Assembly: GCF_900109755.1 (NCBI RefSeq)
Contig: NZ_FOAR01000013.1
Coordinates: 1-64,000, forward strand
DNA: 64,000 bases
Direction of reading: 5' to 3'
From: Pseudomonas agarici
Lineage (GTDB): Bacteria; Pseudomonadota; Gammaproteobacteria; Pseudomonadales; Pseudomonadaceae
Shown here: piece by piece, positions 1 through 8,661 of the stretch
How positions within the stretch are numbered: position 1 is the stretch's first letter
Layout: each line of letters begins with the position of its first letter
Position numbers and translations under genes: made by a program
Notes under the pieces: model-generated
The model's database searches: none
Told to the model about the DNA's origin: nothing
Seen by the model: the letters and a program-made list of their open reading frames with translations, nothing else

Positions 1-2013
1 CTACGCCTTTGGGCCGACCGGTCGAGCCCGAGGTGAACATCACATACGCCAGGTTGTCCGGGTCGGCGCGGTTGGGCAGATCGCCGTCGTCCTCCTCGCT
101 CCACGCCATCGCCTGGTCGAGGCACAGGCTGCGCACGCCCTCGGGAATCGGCAGGCGTTCGAGCAGCGCGGTCTGGGTCAGCAACAGGCGGCTGCCGCTG
201 TCTTCGATCATGCACCGCAGGCGCTCCGCTGGATACTGCGGGTCCAGCGGCACATACGCGCCGCCAGCCTTGAGCACCGCCAGCAACCCCACCACCATGT
301 CCAAGCCACGCTCGACGGCAATCCCCACCAGCACTTCGGGACCGACGCCCAGCGTTTTCAGGTGGTGGGCCAGGCGATTGGCCTGGCGATTGAGCTGGCG
401 GTAGCTCAGGCTCTGGCCGGCGCAGATCAGCGCGATCTTGTCCGGCACCCGTTGGGCCTGCTGCTGGATCAACTCGTGAATGCACAGGTTGCTCGGATAC
501 TCGCGGTCGCGGCGGCCCCAGTCATGGGTCAGCAGCCGTTGTTCGTTCGTGTCCAGCAAAGGCAGTTCGCCGAGGCGCTGTTGCGCATCGCCAACCACCC
601 CCCGCAGCAAGCAGGTCCAGTGAGCGGCCATACGCTCGATGGTTGCTGCCTCGAACAGGTCGGTAGCATAGGTGATCGACGCATAAAGCTGGCCGGCCTT
701 TTCATGGGTGTCCAGGCTCAAATCAAATTGTGTACTGCGGCTTTCCCATTCGAGCGCCTCCAGCTCCAGGCCGCAGCCAAGCTTGACCGAAGTGATATCG
801 GCAACCTCCGGCTGATGGTTGTACATCACCTGGAACAACGGATTGTGGCTCAGACTGCGCTCCAGTTTCAGCGCCTCGACCAGACGTTCGAAGGGCAGAT
901 CCTGATGCGCCTGGGCACCCAGTGCCGTCTTCTTGACGAGCTGCAACAGCTCGCCGATTCGCGTCTGGCCATCCAGTTGCACACGCAACACCTGAGTGTT
1001 GACGAAGCAGCCGATAAGCCCCTCGACCTCGCGGCGGTTACGGTTGGCTATCGGCACGCCAATACGCAGGTCGGTCTGGCCGGTGTAGCGGTGCAGCAGA
1101 ATGTTGAAGGCGGCCAGCAACACCATGAACAAGGTCACCTGATGCTGGCGCGCAACCTGGCGCAACTGTTCGGCCAACGCCGCTTCCAGGGCAAACTCGA
1201 AGCGCCGCCCCTGGTAGCTGGGCAACAGCGGACGCGGATGATCGGTGGGCAGCTCCAGGACCGGCTGCTCATCGCCCAGTTGTGCCAGCCAGTAATCGAG
1301 CTGGACCTGCTGCTCGCCCGCCTCCAACCAGCGCCGCTGCCACAACGCATAGTCGCTGTACTGGATCGGCAGTGGCTCCAGGGTTGCCGTCCGCCCTTGC
1401 TCGCGGGCGTCGTGGAAATGGCAGAACTCGTCGATCAACACGTTCATCGACCAGCCATCGGCCACGATATGGTGCAAAGTCAGCAGCAGCACATGTTCCG
1501 TATCGGCCAGCTTGAGCAGGCGCACGCGCAACAGCGGCCCGTTCTCCAGATCGAAAGGCTGCAACGACTGCCGTTGCGCTTCCTGGCGCACCCGCGCTTC
1601 GCGCTCATCGACGGGCAACGCGCTCAGGTCGAGCTGATCGACGTGCACTGGCTGCCCGGCGGGCGTTTGCTGCACGGAGTCATCGGCCTGACGCTGGAAC
1701 ACCGTGCGTAAGGTCTCATGCCGCGCGACGAGATCGGCAAACGCCTGCTCCAGCGCTGACGTGCCCAGGCGACCACGCAGACGCACCGCCCCAGGCAGGT
1801 TGTAGGCACCACCCTGAGGATCGAGATGCCAGAGAAACCACATGCGCTGCTGGGCATAGGACAGGGATTGACGATCCGCCGCCGGGACATTGGTGGGGAT
1901 CGGAAACAAGGAGAAGTCGACCCCCTCCCCACGCAGTCCCTCGAGGAACAACCGACGTTTTTCCAACGGCAGCTCGATGAATCGGCGGGCAAGTTTCAGG
2001 GACTTCTCAGCAT
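1..2013 (-). CDS. pvdI: Pyoverdine peptide synthetase, N-terminal 671 residues (PvdI position); runs off the left edge
   Basis: Non-ribosomal peptide synthetase that would elongate the pyoverdine peptide in the cytoplasm. Translation begins MNAEKSLKLARRFIELPLEK and enters a condensation domain with the entry motif [15 protein letters not shown] and the catalytic HHIVADGWS (His-His-x-x-x-Asp-Gly, about residue 178). It is followed by an adenylation domain opening with LSYRQLN; the ATP-binding core FTSGSTGRPKGV lies right at the window edge (about residue 662), so substrate specificity cannot be read. The ATG at 2013 is preceded by a GGAAG-type ribosome binding site. Starting directly with a condensation domain fits an internal elongation synthetase, not the chain starter. 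In P. aeruginosa the NRPS gene next to fpvG is pvdI, and this gene holds the same place; the symbol rests on position and N-terminal character. A PvdS-type promoter variant lies 60 bp upstream. Confidence 0.85.
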
Positions 2014-2072
2014 TCATCTGGTTGCTTCCGTACAGGTTGGATACCGGGCATTGGCTCGACTACCCCTACAAA

Positions 2073-2096
2073 ACGGATGAACTCTGGGGAAAATTA
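2073..2096 (-). promoter_or_regulatory. PvdS-type (iron-starvation) promoter variant for pvdI
   Basis: On the minus strand TAATT is followed by exactly 16 bases and CGT. The usual PvdS promoter is TAAAT-N16/17-CGT, so this is a one-mismatch form. It lies about 60 bp upstream of the NRPS start codon. The same TAATT variant occurs upstream of pvdG in this window. Confidence 0.55.
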
Positions 2097-2130
2097 AGCC
2101 ACGCCCGCCGCCGCAAAGGCCCAACCGGAC

Positions 2131-2154
2131 TAAATTCACCGTCGTCGCGTTCGT
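2131..2154 (+). promoter_or_regulatory. PvdS-type (iron-starvation) promoter for the flavoprotein gene
   Basis: Perfect match to TAAAT-N16-CGT: TAAAT at 2131-2135 and CGT at 2152-2154. It ends 38 bp before the ATG at 2192. It places the siderophore-interacting protein, and possibly fpvG onward, under PvdS control. Confidence 0.7.
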
Positions 2155-2191
2155 TCATCAAAGACCTCCTTTTTTTGCAAAGGCGACGCTC

Positions 2192-3166
2192 ATGACCACG
2201 GCAGCTTCCCTGGCAACCTCACTGGCAAAAAATCTACGCAAACTGGTGAGCGGCAACCCTTCACGCAGTAAGCCCTATGACTTGTTCGATATTGAACTCA
2301 AGCAGCGGATCACCCTCAGCCCATCGCTGACCCGCTTCGTCTTCACTGGCACCGACATCGCTCTGATGCGCACCCTGGCACCGGACCAACGGGTCAAGCT
2401 GTTCTTCCCCAGCGCCACTGGAAAACCGCCCAACCTCCCCAGGCAGGGCGATTGGCAAGCCGCGCGGCGCGATCTTTGCCCAGAACAACAACCACCGATG
2501 CGCACCTACACCATTCGTGCCCTGCGCCCCGCAATGGGCGAGCTGGATATCGACTTCGTCCTGCACGGCGAAAGCGGACCGGCATCGACCTGGGCCACTC
2601 ACGCCCAACCCGGCGCCGCCCTGCAGATCGTGGCCCCCAACCGGGCACACAACGGCGATCCAGGCGGCTATGAATGGCAACCGCCGACAGGGATCCGAAA
2701 AGTTCTGCTCATTGGCGACGAAACCGCACTGCCGGCGCTCGCCGGTATTCTCGAAGAACTGGCCGATCGGCCCGAAGCCATTCAGGTACAGGCATTCATT
2801 GAAGTTCCCCACGCGCAGGACTGCCTGCCACTGCGCTGTCCGCCTGACACCGAACTGAACTGGCTGCCAAGGGATGTGCTCAATAGCCAGCACGGCGAAG
2901 CCATGATCCATGCCGCTCGGGAACGGGCCAGACTGCCCAGCGTAAAGGCAACCGACAGGCCACTCGGCCCGCTCAAGGAGGTCGACATCGACAGGGACAT
3001 CCTCTGGGAGCTGGCGGAGCCGAGCAACAACGAGTTTTACGCCTGGGTCGCCGGTGAGTCCGGGGCGGTCATGGCCATTCGCAAACACCTGGTCAACGAG
3101 CGCGCCATGGATCGCAAGGCACTTACCCTGATGGGCTACTGGCGCCTGGGCAGAACCCTGGCCTGA
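2192..3166 (+). CDS. Siderophore-interacting FAD/NAD(P)H reductase (ViuB/SIP family)
   Basis: Likely cytoplasmic flavin-dependent ferric-siderophore reductase of 324 aa. Visible family marks are the FAD-binding RTYTIR (residues 104-109, R-x-Y-T pattern), GPASTW (129-134), a nucleotide-binding segment LLIGDETALPA (about 171-181) and the C-terminal FYAWVAGES and MGYWRLGRT characteristic of SIP proteins. The N-terminal 30 residues are a polar, basic leader without a signal peptide. The ATG has AAGG upstream and a perfect PvdS promoter ends 38 bp before it, so it is expected to be induced with pyoverdine. It sits between the NRPS gene and fpvG, where P. aeruginosa has no such gene. Ferripyoverdine is known to be reduced in the periplasm by FpvG, so the substrate of this second reductase is open: it may be another siderophore or leftover chelates in the cytosol. 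Confidence 0.85.
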   Translation: MTTAASLATSLAKNLRKLVSGNPSRSKPYDLFDIELKQRITLSPSLTRFVFTGTDIALMRTLAPDQRVKLFFPSATGKPPNLPRQGDWQAARRDLCPEQQPPMRTYTIRALRPAMGELDIDFVLHGESGPASTWATHAQPGAALQIVAPNRAHNGDPGGYEWQPPTGIRKVLLIGDETALPALAGILEELADRPEAIQVQAFIEVPHAQDCLPLRCPPDTELNWLPRDVLNSQHGEAMIHAARERARLPSVKATDRPLGPLKEVDIDRDILWELAEPSNNEFYAWVAGESGAVMAIRKHLVNERAMDRKALTLMGYWRLGRTLA

Positions 3167-3385
3167 TATCGGCCTGGCCAATCGCCCTTGTTTCTGGCAA
3201 GAGCGACTGTGGAAACATTTTCTTTCATCTTTCCCTTCAGGATTCCCACGCCTGGTTCGTCTTAAAGATATATGGCCGTTTCTCATCGAAAACGGCAGTC
3301 CCTCCTGGACCGCAGACAGATCACCCGTGTTGCTGTGGCTGCTGCGCAATCCGGGCGGCCCGCCCTGGAACAAGACGCGTATTCA

Positions 3386-4588
3386 ATGTCGAAGAAGTCC
3401 CGCTCGAAAATCTGGTTTCTCGTCCATAGCTGGCTGGCGCTGCCCATCTGGTTCTTTACTCTGATCGTCTGTATTACCGGAACCCTGGCGGTGGTCAGCC
3501 AGGAAATCATCTGGCTGGTCAACCCCGAGGTCCGGGCAAGCCAACCATCAGACGACGCGCAACCGCTCAGCTACGAGCAGATACTGGCCGCCATCAAGCG
3601 CGCCGAGCCGCACACGGTCGTCGAATCCATCAGCCGCCCGGATGAAGCCCACTTCGCTCTGAATGTCGCGGCCAGTTATCCCGATGGCCGTTCGCTGACG
3701 CTATTTGTCAATCCCTACACCGGTGCCATCCAAGGCTCCAGCCCGGAGTTCGACTTCAAGGAATTCACTCGTGCCCTGCATGGCTGGTGGCTGGTCCCAT
3801 TCACCAATGGCTACAGCTGGGGTTGGTATCTGGTGTCATTGTTGGGCCTGCCGCTACTGGCCTCGCTAGTCACCGGGTTGGTGGTCTATAAGCGTTTCTG
3901 GAAGGGCTTTTTCAAGCCCACACTGCGCTTCAACCATGGCGCGAGGATTTTTTGGGGCGACTTTCATCGCCTGAGCGGTATCTGGTCGATCTGGTTCATT
4001 GCGGTCATCTCCATCACCGGCATCTGGTTCCTGATCCAGGCCATTCTCGGCGACAACCATGTCACCCTCTCGACCCAGCCCGTACTCCCAGTCATCGCCC
4101 GGGAAAACGTACCGGTCTCGCCAACGGGAGAGCCGACCCGAATGATCGGGGTAGACCAGGCCATTACCCTGGCAGCCCAGCGGATTCCGGGACTTGAGCC
4201 CAGTTTTATCAGCCTGCCGGAGAATGCCTACAGCCATCTGCAAATCGGTGGTCGCGGCTGGTATCCGTTGATGTACCAGACTGCCGAGATCAACCCCTAT
4301 AACGGAGAAATTGCCGCATCGCGCCTGCTGTCCGACCGCTCCGGCCTGGAGTTCGTCACCGAGTCGATGAGGCCCCTGCATACCGGCGACTTCGGTGGTA
4401 TCTGGGTCAAGCTGATCTGGTTCTTCTTCGGCCTGCTGCTGAGCATGATGGTGTTGAGCGGCCTGCTGATCTGGAGCAAACGCACGGTACTGGCCACCCT
4501 CAATGCGCTCAAGCGCGGCAGCCAGGTCGCCCGCCCACATCCCAGCACTGCCGCCCTGGCACGTGAAACGCCGGAGGGCAATCTGTGA
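3386..4588 (+). CDS. fpvG: FpvG, PepSY-type inner-membrane ferripyoverdine reductase
   Basis: 400-aa membrane protein with PepSY-associated TM architecture: an N-terminal TM helix (IWFLVHSWLALPIWFFTLIVCITGTLAVV), a periplasmic PepSY-like region, a central helix pair (WGWYLVSLLGLP..., IWFIAVISITGIW) and a C-terminal helix (IWFFFGLLLSMMVLSGLLIW). Conserved histidines near the membrane (HSW, HGWW, FHRLSG, LHTGDFGG) are typical. In P. aeruginosa FpvG with FpvH, FpvJ and FpvK reduces Fe(III)-pyoverdine in the periplasm. The frame is open from 3272, but the ATG at 3386 (MSKKSRSK) fits the family N-terminus and is preferred. It heads an eight-gene run in which most neighbours overlap by four bases or abut. 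The 219-bp gap to the flavoprotein gene holds no clear PvdS box, so read-through from 2131 is possible. Confidence 0.9.
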   Translation: MSKKSRSKIWFLVHSWLALPIWFFTLIVCITGTLAVVSQEIIWLVNPEVRASQPSDDAQPLSYEQILAAIKRAEPHTVVESISRPDEAHFALNVAASYPDGRSLTLFVNPYTGAIQGSSPEFDFKEFTRALHGWWLVPFTNGYSWGWYLVSLLGLPLLASLVTGLVVYKRFWKGFFKPTLRFNHGARIFWGDFHRLSGIWSIWFIAVISITGIWFLIQAILGDNHVTLSTQPVLPVIARENVPVSPTGEPTRMIGVDQAITLAAQRIPGLEPSFISLPENAYSHLQIGGRGWYPLMYQTAEINPYNGEIAASRLLSDRSGLEFVTESMRPLHTGDFGGIWVKLIWFFFGLLLSMMVLSGLLIWSKRTVLATLNALKRGSQVARPHPSTAALARETPEGNL

Positions 4589-5127
4589 GCAAGATTCAAA
4601 CCGCACCGCCATCTTCGACCTGGCGCAGTCTGTGGCGACGCTGGCGCTTTCACCTGAACATCCTGCTTATATTGATCCCACTGGGACTCATGCCCAAGTA
4701 CTTCGCCAATGAGTCGTTGTTTCGCGGAGACAGCGGCTTGGGTGAGCGCGAACTGGGGTCTATCCAGGTCGGCCCCTGGAGCCTTGAGCTGGCGGAGCTG
4801 CGCGACGAACTACCGAGATTCGCAGGTCCAGCCGGCTACATGAAGAGTTTCAATGCCGCCCTGTGCGAGCGTTGCATCAATCAGGTCAAGGCAACCTATC
4901 TGCGCATCGGCAAACCGCGCAGCCTGAGAACCGCGGGAGTGATTTTCTTCGGTTCACCCTATCGCATGAGCGCTAGCGTTCCCATCCCCGAACGTACCCG
5001 GCTCGACGAGAACCTGTGGATCACCCTGGAAGGCTGGGACGGCTCGATGTACCAAGCCGCCATCCCGCTTTCCAAGGCTTCGCCAGCAACCATCGCCTGG
5101 CTGAAAAAACGAGGTGCCAAATCATGA
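4585..5127 (+). CDS. fpvH: FpvH, membrane-associated partner of FpvG
   Basis: 180-aa protein with one N-terminal membrane segment (FHLNILLILIPLGLMPKYF) and a periplasmic domain containing LCERCINQVK, a Cys-x-x-Cys that could hold haem or metal. It begins with GTG overlapping the fpvG stop (GTGA) and has GGAGGG upstream, so it is translationally coupled. FpvH in P. aeruginosa improves FpvG-dependent reduction of ferripyoverdine; the assignment follows from order, size and the CxxC. Confidence 0.85.
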   Translation: MSKIQTAPPSSTWRSLWRRWRFHLNILLILIPLGLMPKYFANESLFRGDSGLGERELGSIQVGPWSLELAELRDELPRFAGPAGYMKSFNAALCERCINQVKATYLRIGKPRSLRTAGVIFFGSPYRMSASVPIPERTRLDENLWITLEGWDGSMYQAAIPLSKASPATIAWLKKRGAKS

Positions 5128-5471
5128 GATTCGCTTCTTACCACACTTCGTTGCGACGCATCGGCGCCCCTTTGCTACTGGTGCTTTGCACCGTGTTCAG
5201 TACCAGCGTCCTGGCCCACAACCCCTTGTGTGAGTGCAAGCAAGTCGACAGCGAGCATATCCGTTGCAAGGGCGGTTTCTCTGACGGCAGCGACGCCCCA
5301 GGAGTGACGCTGGATGTGATCGGCTACGACGAGACCATCCTGCTACCCGGCAAGCTGGGGGCGGACTCGACGCTCACCTTCAAGAAACCGGGCACTGACT
5401 TCTATGTACTGTTCGACGCCGGCCCCGGCCACGTGGTGGAGATCGATCAGGCGGATATCCAAGCCCCATGA
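5124..5471 (+). CDS. fpvJ: FpvJ, periplasmic accessory protein of the FpvGHJK complex
   Basis: 115 aa with a clear signal peptide (LLLVLCTVFSTSVLA, cleavage before HNPLCECK). The mature part has CECK near the N-terminus and a third cysteine in IRCKGG, then a small beta-rich domain ending DAGPGHVVEIDQADIQAP. The ATG at 5124 overlaps the fpvH stop as ATGA; a longer open frame from 5016 is not needed. In P. aeruginosa FpvJ joins the inner-membrane reductase to the periplasmic binding proteins; that role is inferred here from synteny. Confidence 0.85.
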   Translation: MRFASYHTSLRRIGAPLLLVLCTVFSTSVLAHNPLCECKQVDSEHIRCKGGFSDGSDAPGVTLDVIGYDETILLPGKLGADSTLTFKKPGTDFYVLFDAGPGHVVEIDQADIQAP

Positions 5472-6040
5472 GCACCTCTATCACCCAGGTCGTGCGCCCC
5501 GCCGGCGCCGGCCACGAAACCCTTTATGTCTTGCTGTTCTGCCTGGTCGTGCTGCTGGTCGCCGGTGGCGTGGTGGCGTCGCATGGCGAGAAACCAGAGG
5601 CCAGCCCGATCGCGGCCCATCAGTTGGATGCACGCCGCGACCTCACTCCTGGCGAACAGGGGGTCTACGCCGACCTGCGGGTCACTCTCGATGAAATCCA
5701 CCTGCTGCAACAGGACCAACAGAGCCTGCCCACCCCCGAGCAACTCGGCGAAGAAGGTTTTGCGCCCTTCGCCCAGGACGCCAGTGCGGTGAGCCGTGGC
5801 GGCCATGTCTGGCAGTTGCTGGACCAGGCTTACCTCGGCCTGAGCCAGGCCACCGCCATCGCCGGTTCGTTCCTGATGCGGGTCGGCGGCGACAGCAACG
5901 CCGCGCCGGACATCTGGCTCAATCGCAGCAGCGCCCTGGCGGCCCCTGTCGACCTGAGCGACAACGCTCTGATCACCAGCGGCTGGCAACAGGTGGTCAC
6001 GCAATTCGATGCCGGCGTGACTCGCCGGCATCGGCACTGA
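5468..6040 (+). CDS. fpvK: FpvK, single-span membrane protein of the FpvGHJK complex
   Basis: 190 aa with one N-terminal TM helix (LYVLLFCLVVLLVAGGVVA) and a soluble periplasmic region rich in helix formers. No catalytic motif is visible. It starts at ATGA overlapping the fpvJ stop. Position and length match PA2406 (FpvK), which interacts with the pyoverdine/iron-binding proteins FpvC and FpvF. An alternative role cannot be judged from sequence. Confidence 0.8.
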   Translation: MSTSITQVVRPAGAGHETLYVLLFCLVVLLVAGGVVASHGEKPEASPIAAHQLDARRDLTPGEQGVYADLRVTLDEIHLLQQDQQSLPTPEQLGEEGFAPFAQDASAVSRGGHVWQLLDQAYLGLSQATAIAGSFLMRVGGDSNAAPDIWLNRSSALAAPVDLSDNALITSGWQQVVTQFDAGVTRRHRH

Positions 6041-6068
6041 ACCTTTCGATTCAACCTCGGGGAAGATT

Positions 6069-6998
6069 ATGTCCATTTCAGCTCTGTTCGGCCGCCGTCG
6101 CCTGCTCCTGGCGCTGCTGCTCTGGCCCCTGTTGCTGTCCCTCCAGGTCCAGGCCGACTCGGCCAAGCGCCTGCGCATCGGCATTACCCTGCACCCTTAC
6201 TACAGCTACGTCGCCAATATCGTCGGCGACAAAGCCGAGGTGGTGCCGCTGATCCCGGCCGGTTTCAACCCGCATGCCTATGAACCCCGCGCCGAAGACA
6301 TCAAGCGCATCGGCACCCTCGATGTGATCGTACTTAACGGTATCGGTCACGATGACTTCGCCGACCGCATGATCGAGGCCAGCGAAAAGCCCCGGATCGC
6401 GGTGATCGAAGCCAATGCAAACGTACCGTTGCTGGCCGCTACCGGCACCGCCGCCCGTGGCGCCGGCAAAGTGGTCAACCCGCACACCTTCCTGTCCATC
6501 AGTGCCTCCATCGCCCAGGTCAACAACATCGCCCGTGAACTGGGCAAGCTCGACCCGGATAACGCCAAGACCTACACCGCCAATGCCCGGGCCTACGCCA
6601 AGCGCCTGCGACAGATGCGCGCCGAGGCCCTGGCCAAGCTGAGCCAGGCACCCAAGGCCGACCTGCGGGTGGCCACGGTGCATGCGGCCTATGACTACCT
6701 GCTGCGCGAGTTCGGCCTGGAAGTCACCGCCGTGGTCGAGCCGGCTCATGGCATCGAACCCAGCCCGAGCCAGTTGAAGCAGACCATCGACCAACTGCGC
6801 GAGTTGGACGTGAAGGTGATCTTCTCGGAGCTGGACTTTCCTTCCACCTATGTCGAGACCATCCAGCGTGAGTCCGGGGTCAAGCTCTACCCGCTGTCGC
6901 ATATTTCCTATGGCGACTACAGCGCCGACAAGTACGCCAAGGAAATGACCAGCAACCTCGACACCGTGGTTCGGGCAATCCAGGCAGCCGGCGCATGA
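6069..6998 (+). CDS. fpvC: FpvC, periplasmic metal-binding protein of the iron ABC transporter
   Basis: 309 aa, signal peptide (LLLALLLWPLLLSLQVQA), then a ZnuA/cluster-9 solute-binding fold. Candidate metal ligands are visible in LHPYYSYV, NPHAYEPR, GIGHDDF, VNPHTFLS and the strand ending ELDFPSTYVETI. FpvC of P. aeruginosa binds iron released from ferripyoverdine and hands it to FpvDE. It is separated from fpvK by 28 bp and overlaps fpvD by four bases. Confidence 0.9.
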   Translation: MSISALFGRRRLLLALLLWPLLLSLQVQADSAKRLRIGITLHPYYSYVANIVGDKAEVVPLIPAGFNPHAYEPRAEDIKRIGTLDVIVLNGIGHDDFADRMIEASEKPRIAVIEANANVPLLAATGTAARGAGKVVNPHTFLSISASIAQVNNIARELGKLDPDNAKTYTANARAYAKRLRQMRAEALAKLSQAPKADLRVATVHAAYDYLLREFGLEVTAVVEPAHGIEPSPSQLKQTIDQLRELDVKVIFSELDFPSTYVETIQRESGVKLYPLSHISYGDYSADKYAKEMTSNLDTVVRAIQAAGA

Positions 6999-7765
6999 CG
7001 GTCGCCGAAAGCATTACCCGCGAGACTGTCGGGCCGGCCCTCGATTTCACTGCCGTCAACCTGACGCTCGGGCGTACCGCCATTCTCGACCATGTCACCT
7101 TCCAGGTCCGCCCCGGCCATGTGCATGCATTGGTCGGGCCTAATGGCGGCGGCAAGAGCTCGCTGATCAAGACCCTGCTCGGGCAGATGCCGCACCAGGG
7201 ACGCCTGAGTCTGCAATGGCCGGGTACACCCGGCACGATTGGCTATGTACCGCAGGCTCTGGAGTTCGATCGGGGCTTGCCGATGACCGTCGACGACTTC
7301 ATGGCCGCCATGTGCCAGCGCCGTCCGGCATTTCTCGGCCTGTCGCGGCATTTTACCGGGGCAATCGGCGCGGCGCTGGAGCGGGTCGGTATGCAGGACA
7401 AACGCAAGCGCCGCATGGGCGCCTTGTCCGGTGGCGAACGGCAACGGGTGCTGCTGGCCCAAGGCCTGATTCCCCCACCGCAATTGCTGGTACTCGACGA
7501 ACCAATGTCGGCCCTGGACGAGGCCGGTATCCAGGTCTTCGAGCGCCTGCTCGGCGACTGGCGCCGCTCCGGTATCACCGTGTTGTGGATCGAACATGAC
7601 CTGGAAGCCGTCAAGCGCCTGGCCGATCGCGTCACCGGCCTCAACCGGCGGGTACTGTTCGACGCCTCGCCAACCGAGGCCCTGACCCCGGAGCGCCTGC
7701 TGACGTTGTTCTCCACTCATCCGCGCGGCCTCGACGCGATGCCCCCAGACGGTACCCGAGCATGA
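6995..7765 (+). CDS. fpvD: FpvD, ATP-binding subunit of the iron ABC transporter
   Basis: 256-aa ABC ATPase with Walker A GPNGGGKSS (48-56), Q-loop YVPQALEFD, signature LSGGERQR, Walker B LLVLDEPMSALD and switch His in WIEHDLE. Energises FpvE for moving iron from FpvC/FpvF into the cytoplasm. Overlaps both neighbours as ATGA, indicating coupled translation. Confidence 0.9.
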   Translation: MTVAESITRETVGPALDFTAVNLTLGRTAILDHVTFQVRPGHVHALVGPNGGGKSSLIKTLLGQMPHQGRLSLQWPGTPGTIGYVPQALEFDRGLPMTVDDFMAAMCQRRPAFLGLSRHFTGAIGAALERVGMQDKRKRRMGALSGGERQRVLLAQGLIPPPQLLVLDEPMSALDEAGIQVFERLLGDWRRSGITVLWIEHDLEAVKRLADRVTGLNRRVLFDASPTEALTPERLLTLFSTHPRGLDAMPPDGTRA

Positions 7766-8661
7766 CCTACGAAGCTTTTCGCCTGACAATCCAGGGCTGG
7801 GCCACTTCCGGTTTCCTGCCGGCGGCGCTGGCCTACGGCTTTGTGATCAACGCGCTGATCGCCGGACTACTGATCGGCCCTGTATTAGGCGGTCTCGGCA
7901 CCCTGGTGGTGGTCAAGCGTTTCGCCTTCTTTTCCGAAGCGGTGGGCCATGCGGCCCTGACCGGTGTGGCCATCGGCATCCTGCTCGGCGAACCCTACAC
8001 CGGTCCCTATGGCAGCCTGTTCGGCTACTGCCTGCTGTTCGGCGTGCTGCTCAACTACCTGCGTAACCGCACCGGACTGGCTCCCGATACGCTGATCGGC
8101 GTGTTCCTTTCGGTGTCCCTGGCCCTCGGTGCGAGCCTGCTGCTGGTGCTGGCCGGCAGGATCAATGTGCATATCCTCGAAAACGTGCTGTTCGGCTCGG
8201 TGTTGACGGTCAACGGCAACGACCTGCTGGTGTTGCTGATTGTCGGCTCGCTGGTAATGAGCCTGAGCCTGGCGCTGTACAACCGCATCATGCTCGCCAG
8301 CTTCAATCCGCAACTGGCGGCGGTGCGTGGCGTCGCGGTGACGGCCCTCGACTACCTGTTCGTGGTGCTAGTGACACTGATCACCGTGGCCGCGGTCAAG
8401 GTCATCGGCGCTATCCTGGTCGGCGCCCTACTGGTAATCCCGGCGGCCGCCGCGCGTCTGCTCAGCCAGTCGCTCAAAGGCTTCTTCTGGATCTCCGTGG
8501 TAATTGCCACCGTCAGTACCCTGTGCGGCATCTTGCTGCCGATCCTGTTCGACCTGCCCGTGCCGTCCGGCGCGGCGATCATCTTGATGGCCGGTATCGC
8601 CTTCGCCCTGGCGGCGATCGCCCGTGGCACCGTGCCCAGTCTCAAAGGGAATATTGGATAA
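7762..8661 (+). CDS. fpvE: FpvE, permease subunit of the iron ABC transporter
   Basis: 299 aa, very hydrophobic, with about eight predicted helices of the ABC-3/ZnuB metal permease type (AGLLIGPVLGGLGTLVVVKR, SEAVGHAALTGVAIGILLG, VIGAILVGALLVIPAAAARLL). The motif FFSEAVGHAALTGVAIG is typical of this family. It is the only permease in the operon, so it presumably acts as a homodimer with FpvD. Overlaps fpvD; its stop abuts the fpvF start. Confidence 0.9.
   Translation: MTYEAFRLTIQGWATSGFLPAALAYGFVINALIAGLLIGPVLGGLGTLVVVKRFAFFSEAVGHAALTGVAIGILLGEPYTGPYGSLFGYCLLFGVLLNYLRNRTGLAPDTLIGVFLSVSLALGASLLLVLAGRINVHILENVLFGSVLTVNGNDLLVLLIVGSLVMSLSLALYNRIMLASFNPQLAAVRGVAVTALDYLFVVLVTLITVAAVKVIGAILVGALLVIPAAAARLLSQSLKGFFWISVVIATVSTLCGILLPILFDLPVPSGAAIILMAGIAFALAAIARGTVPSLKGNIG

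Noticed and set aside
362..1711. Long plus-strand open frame opposite the left NRPS
   Set aside because: Low-complexity Gln/Leu-rich translation typical of the antisense of high-GC NRPS genes; the minus strand carries clear condensation and adenylation motifs.
3240..3300. Possible PvdS promoter before fpvG (TTAAAG... CGT)
   Set aside because: No TAAAT/TAATT element stands 16-17 bases before a CGT; spacing does not fit.
2261..3373. 370-codon minus-strand open frame opposite the flavoprotein gene
   Set aside because: Shadow of the SIP-family gene, which has a ribosome binding site, a PvdS promoter and family motifs.
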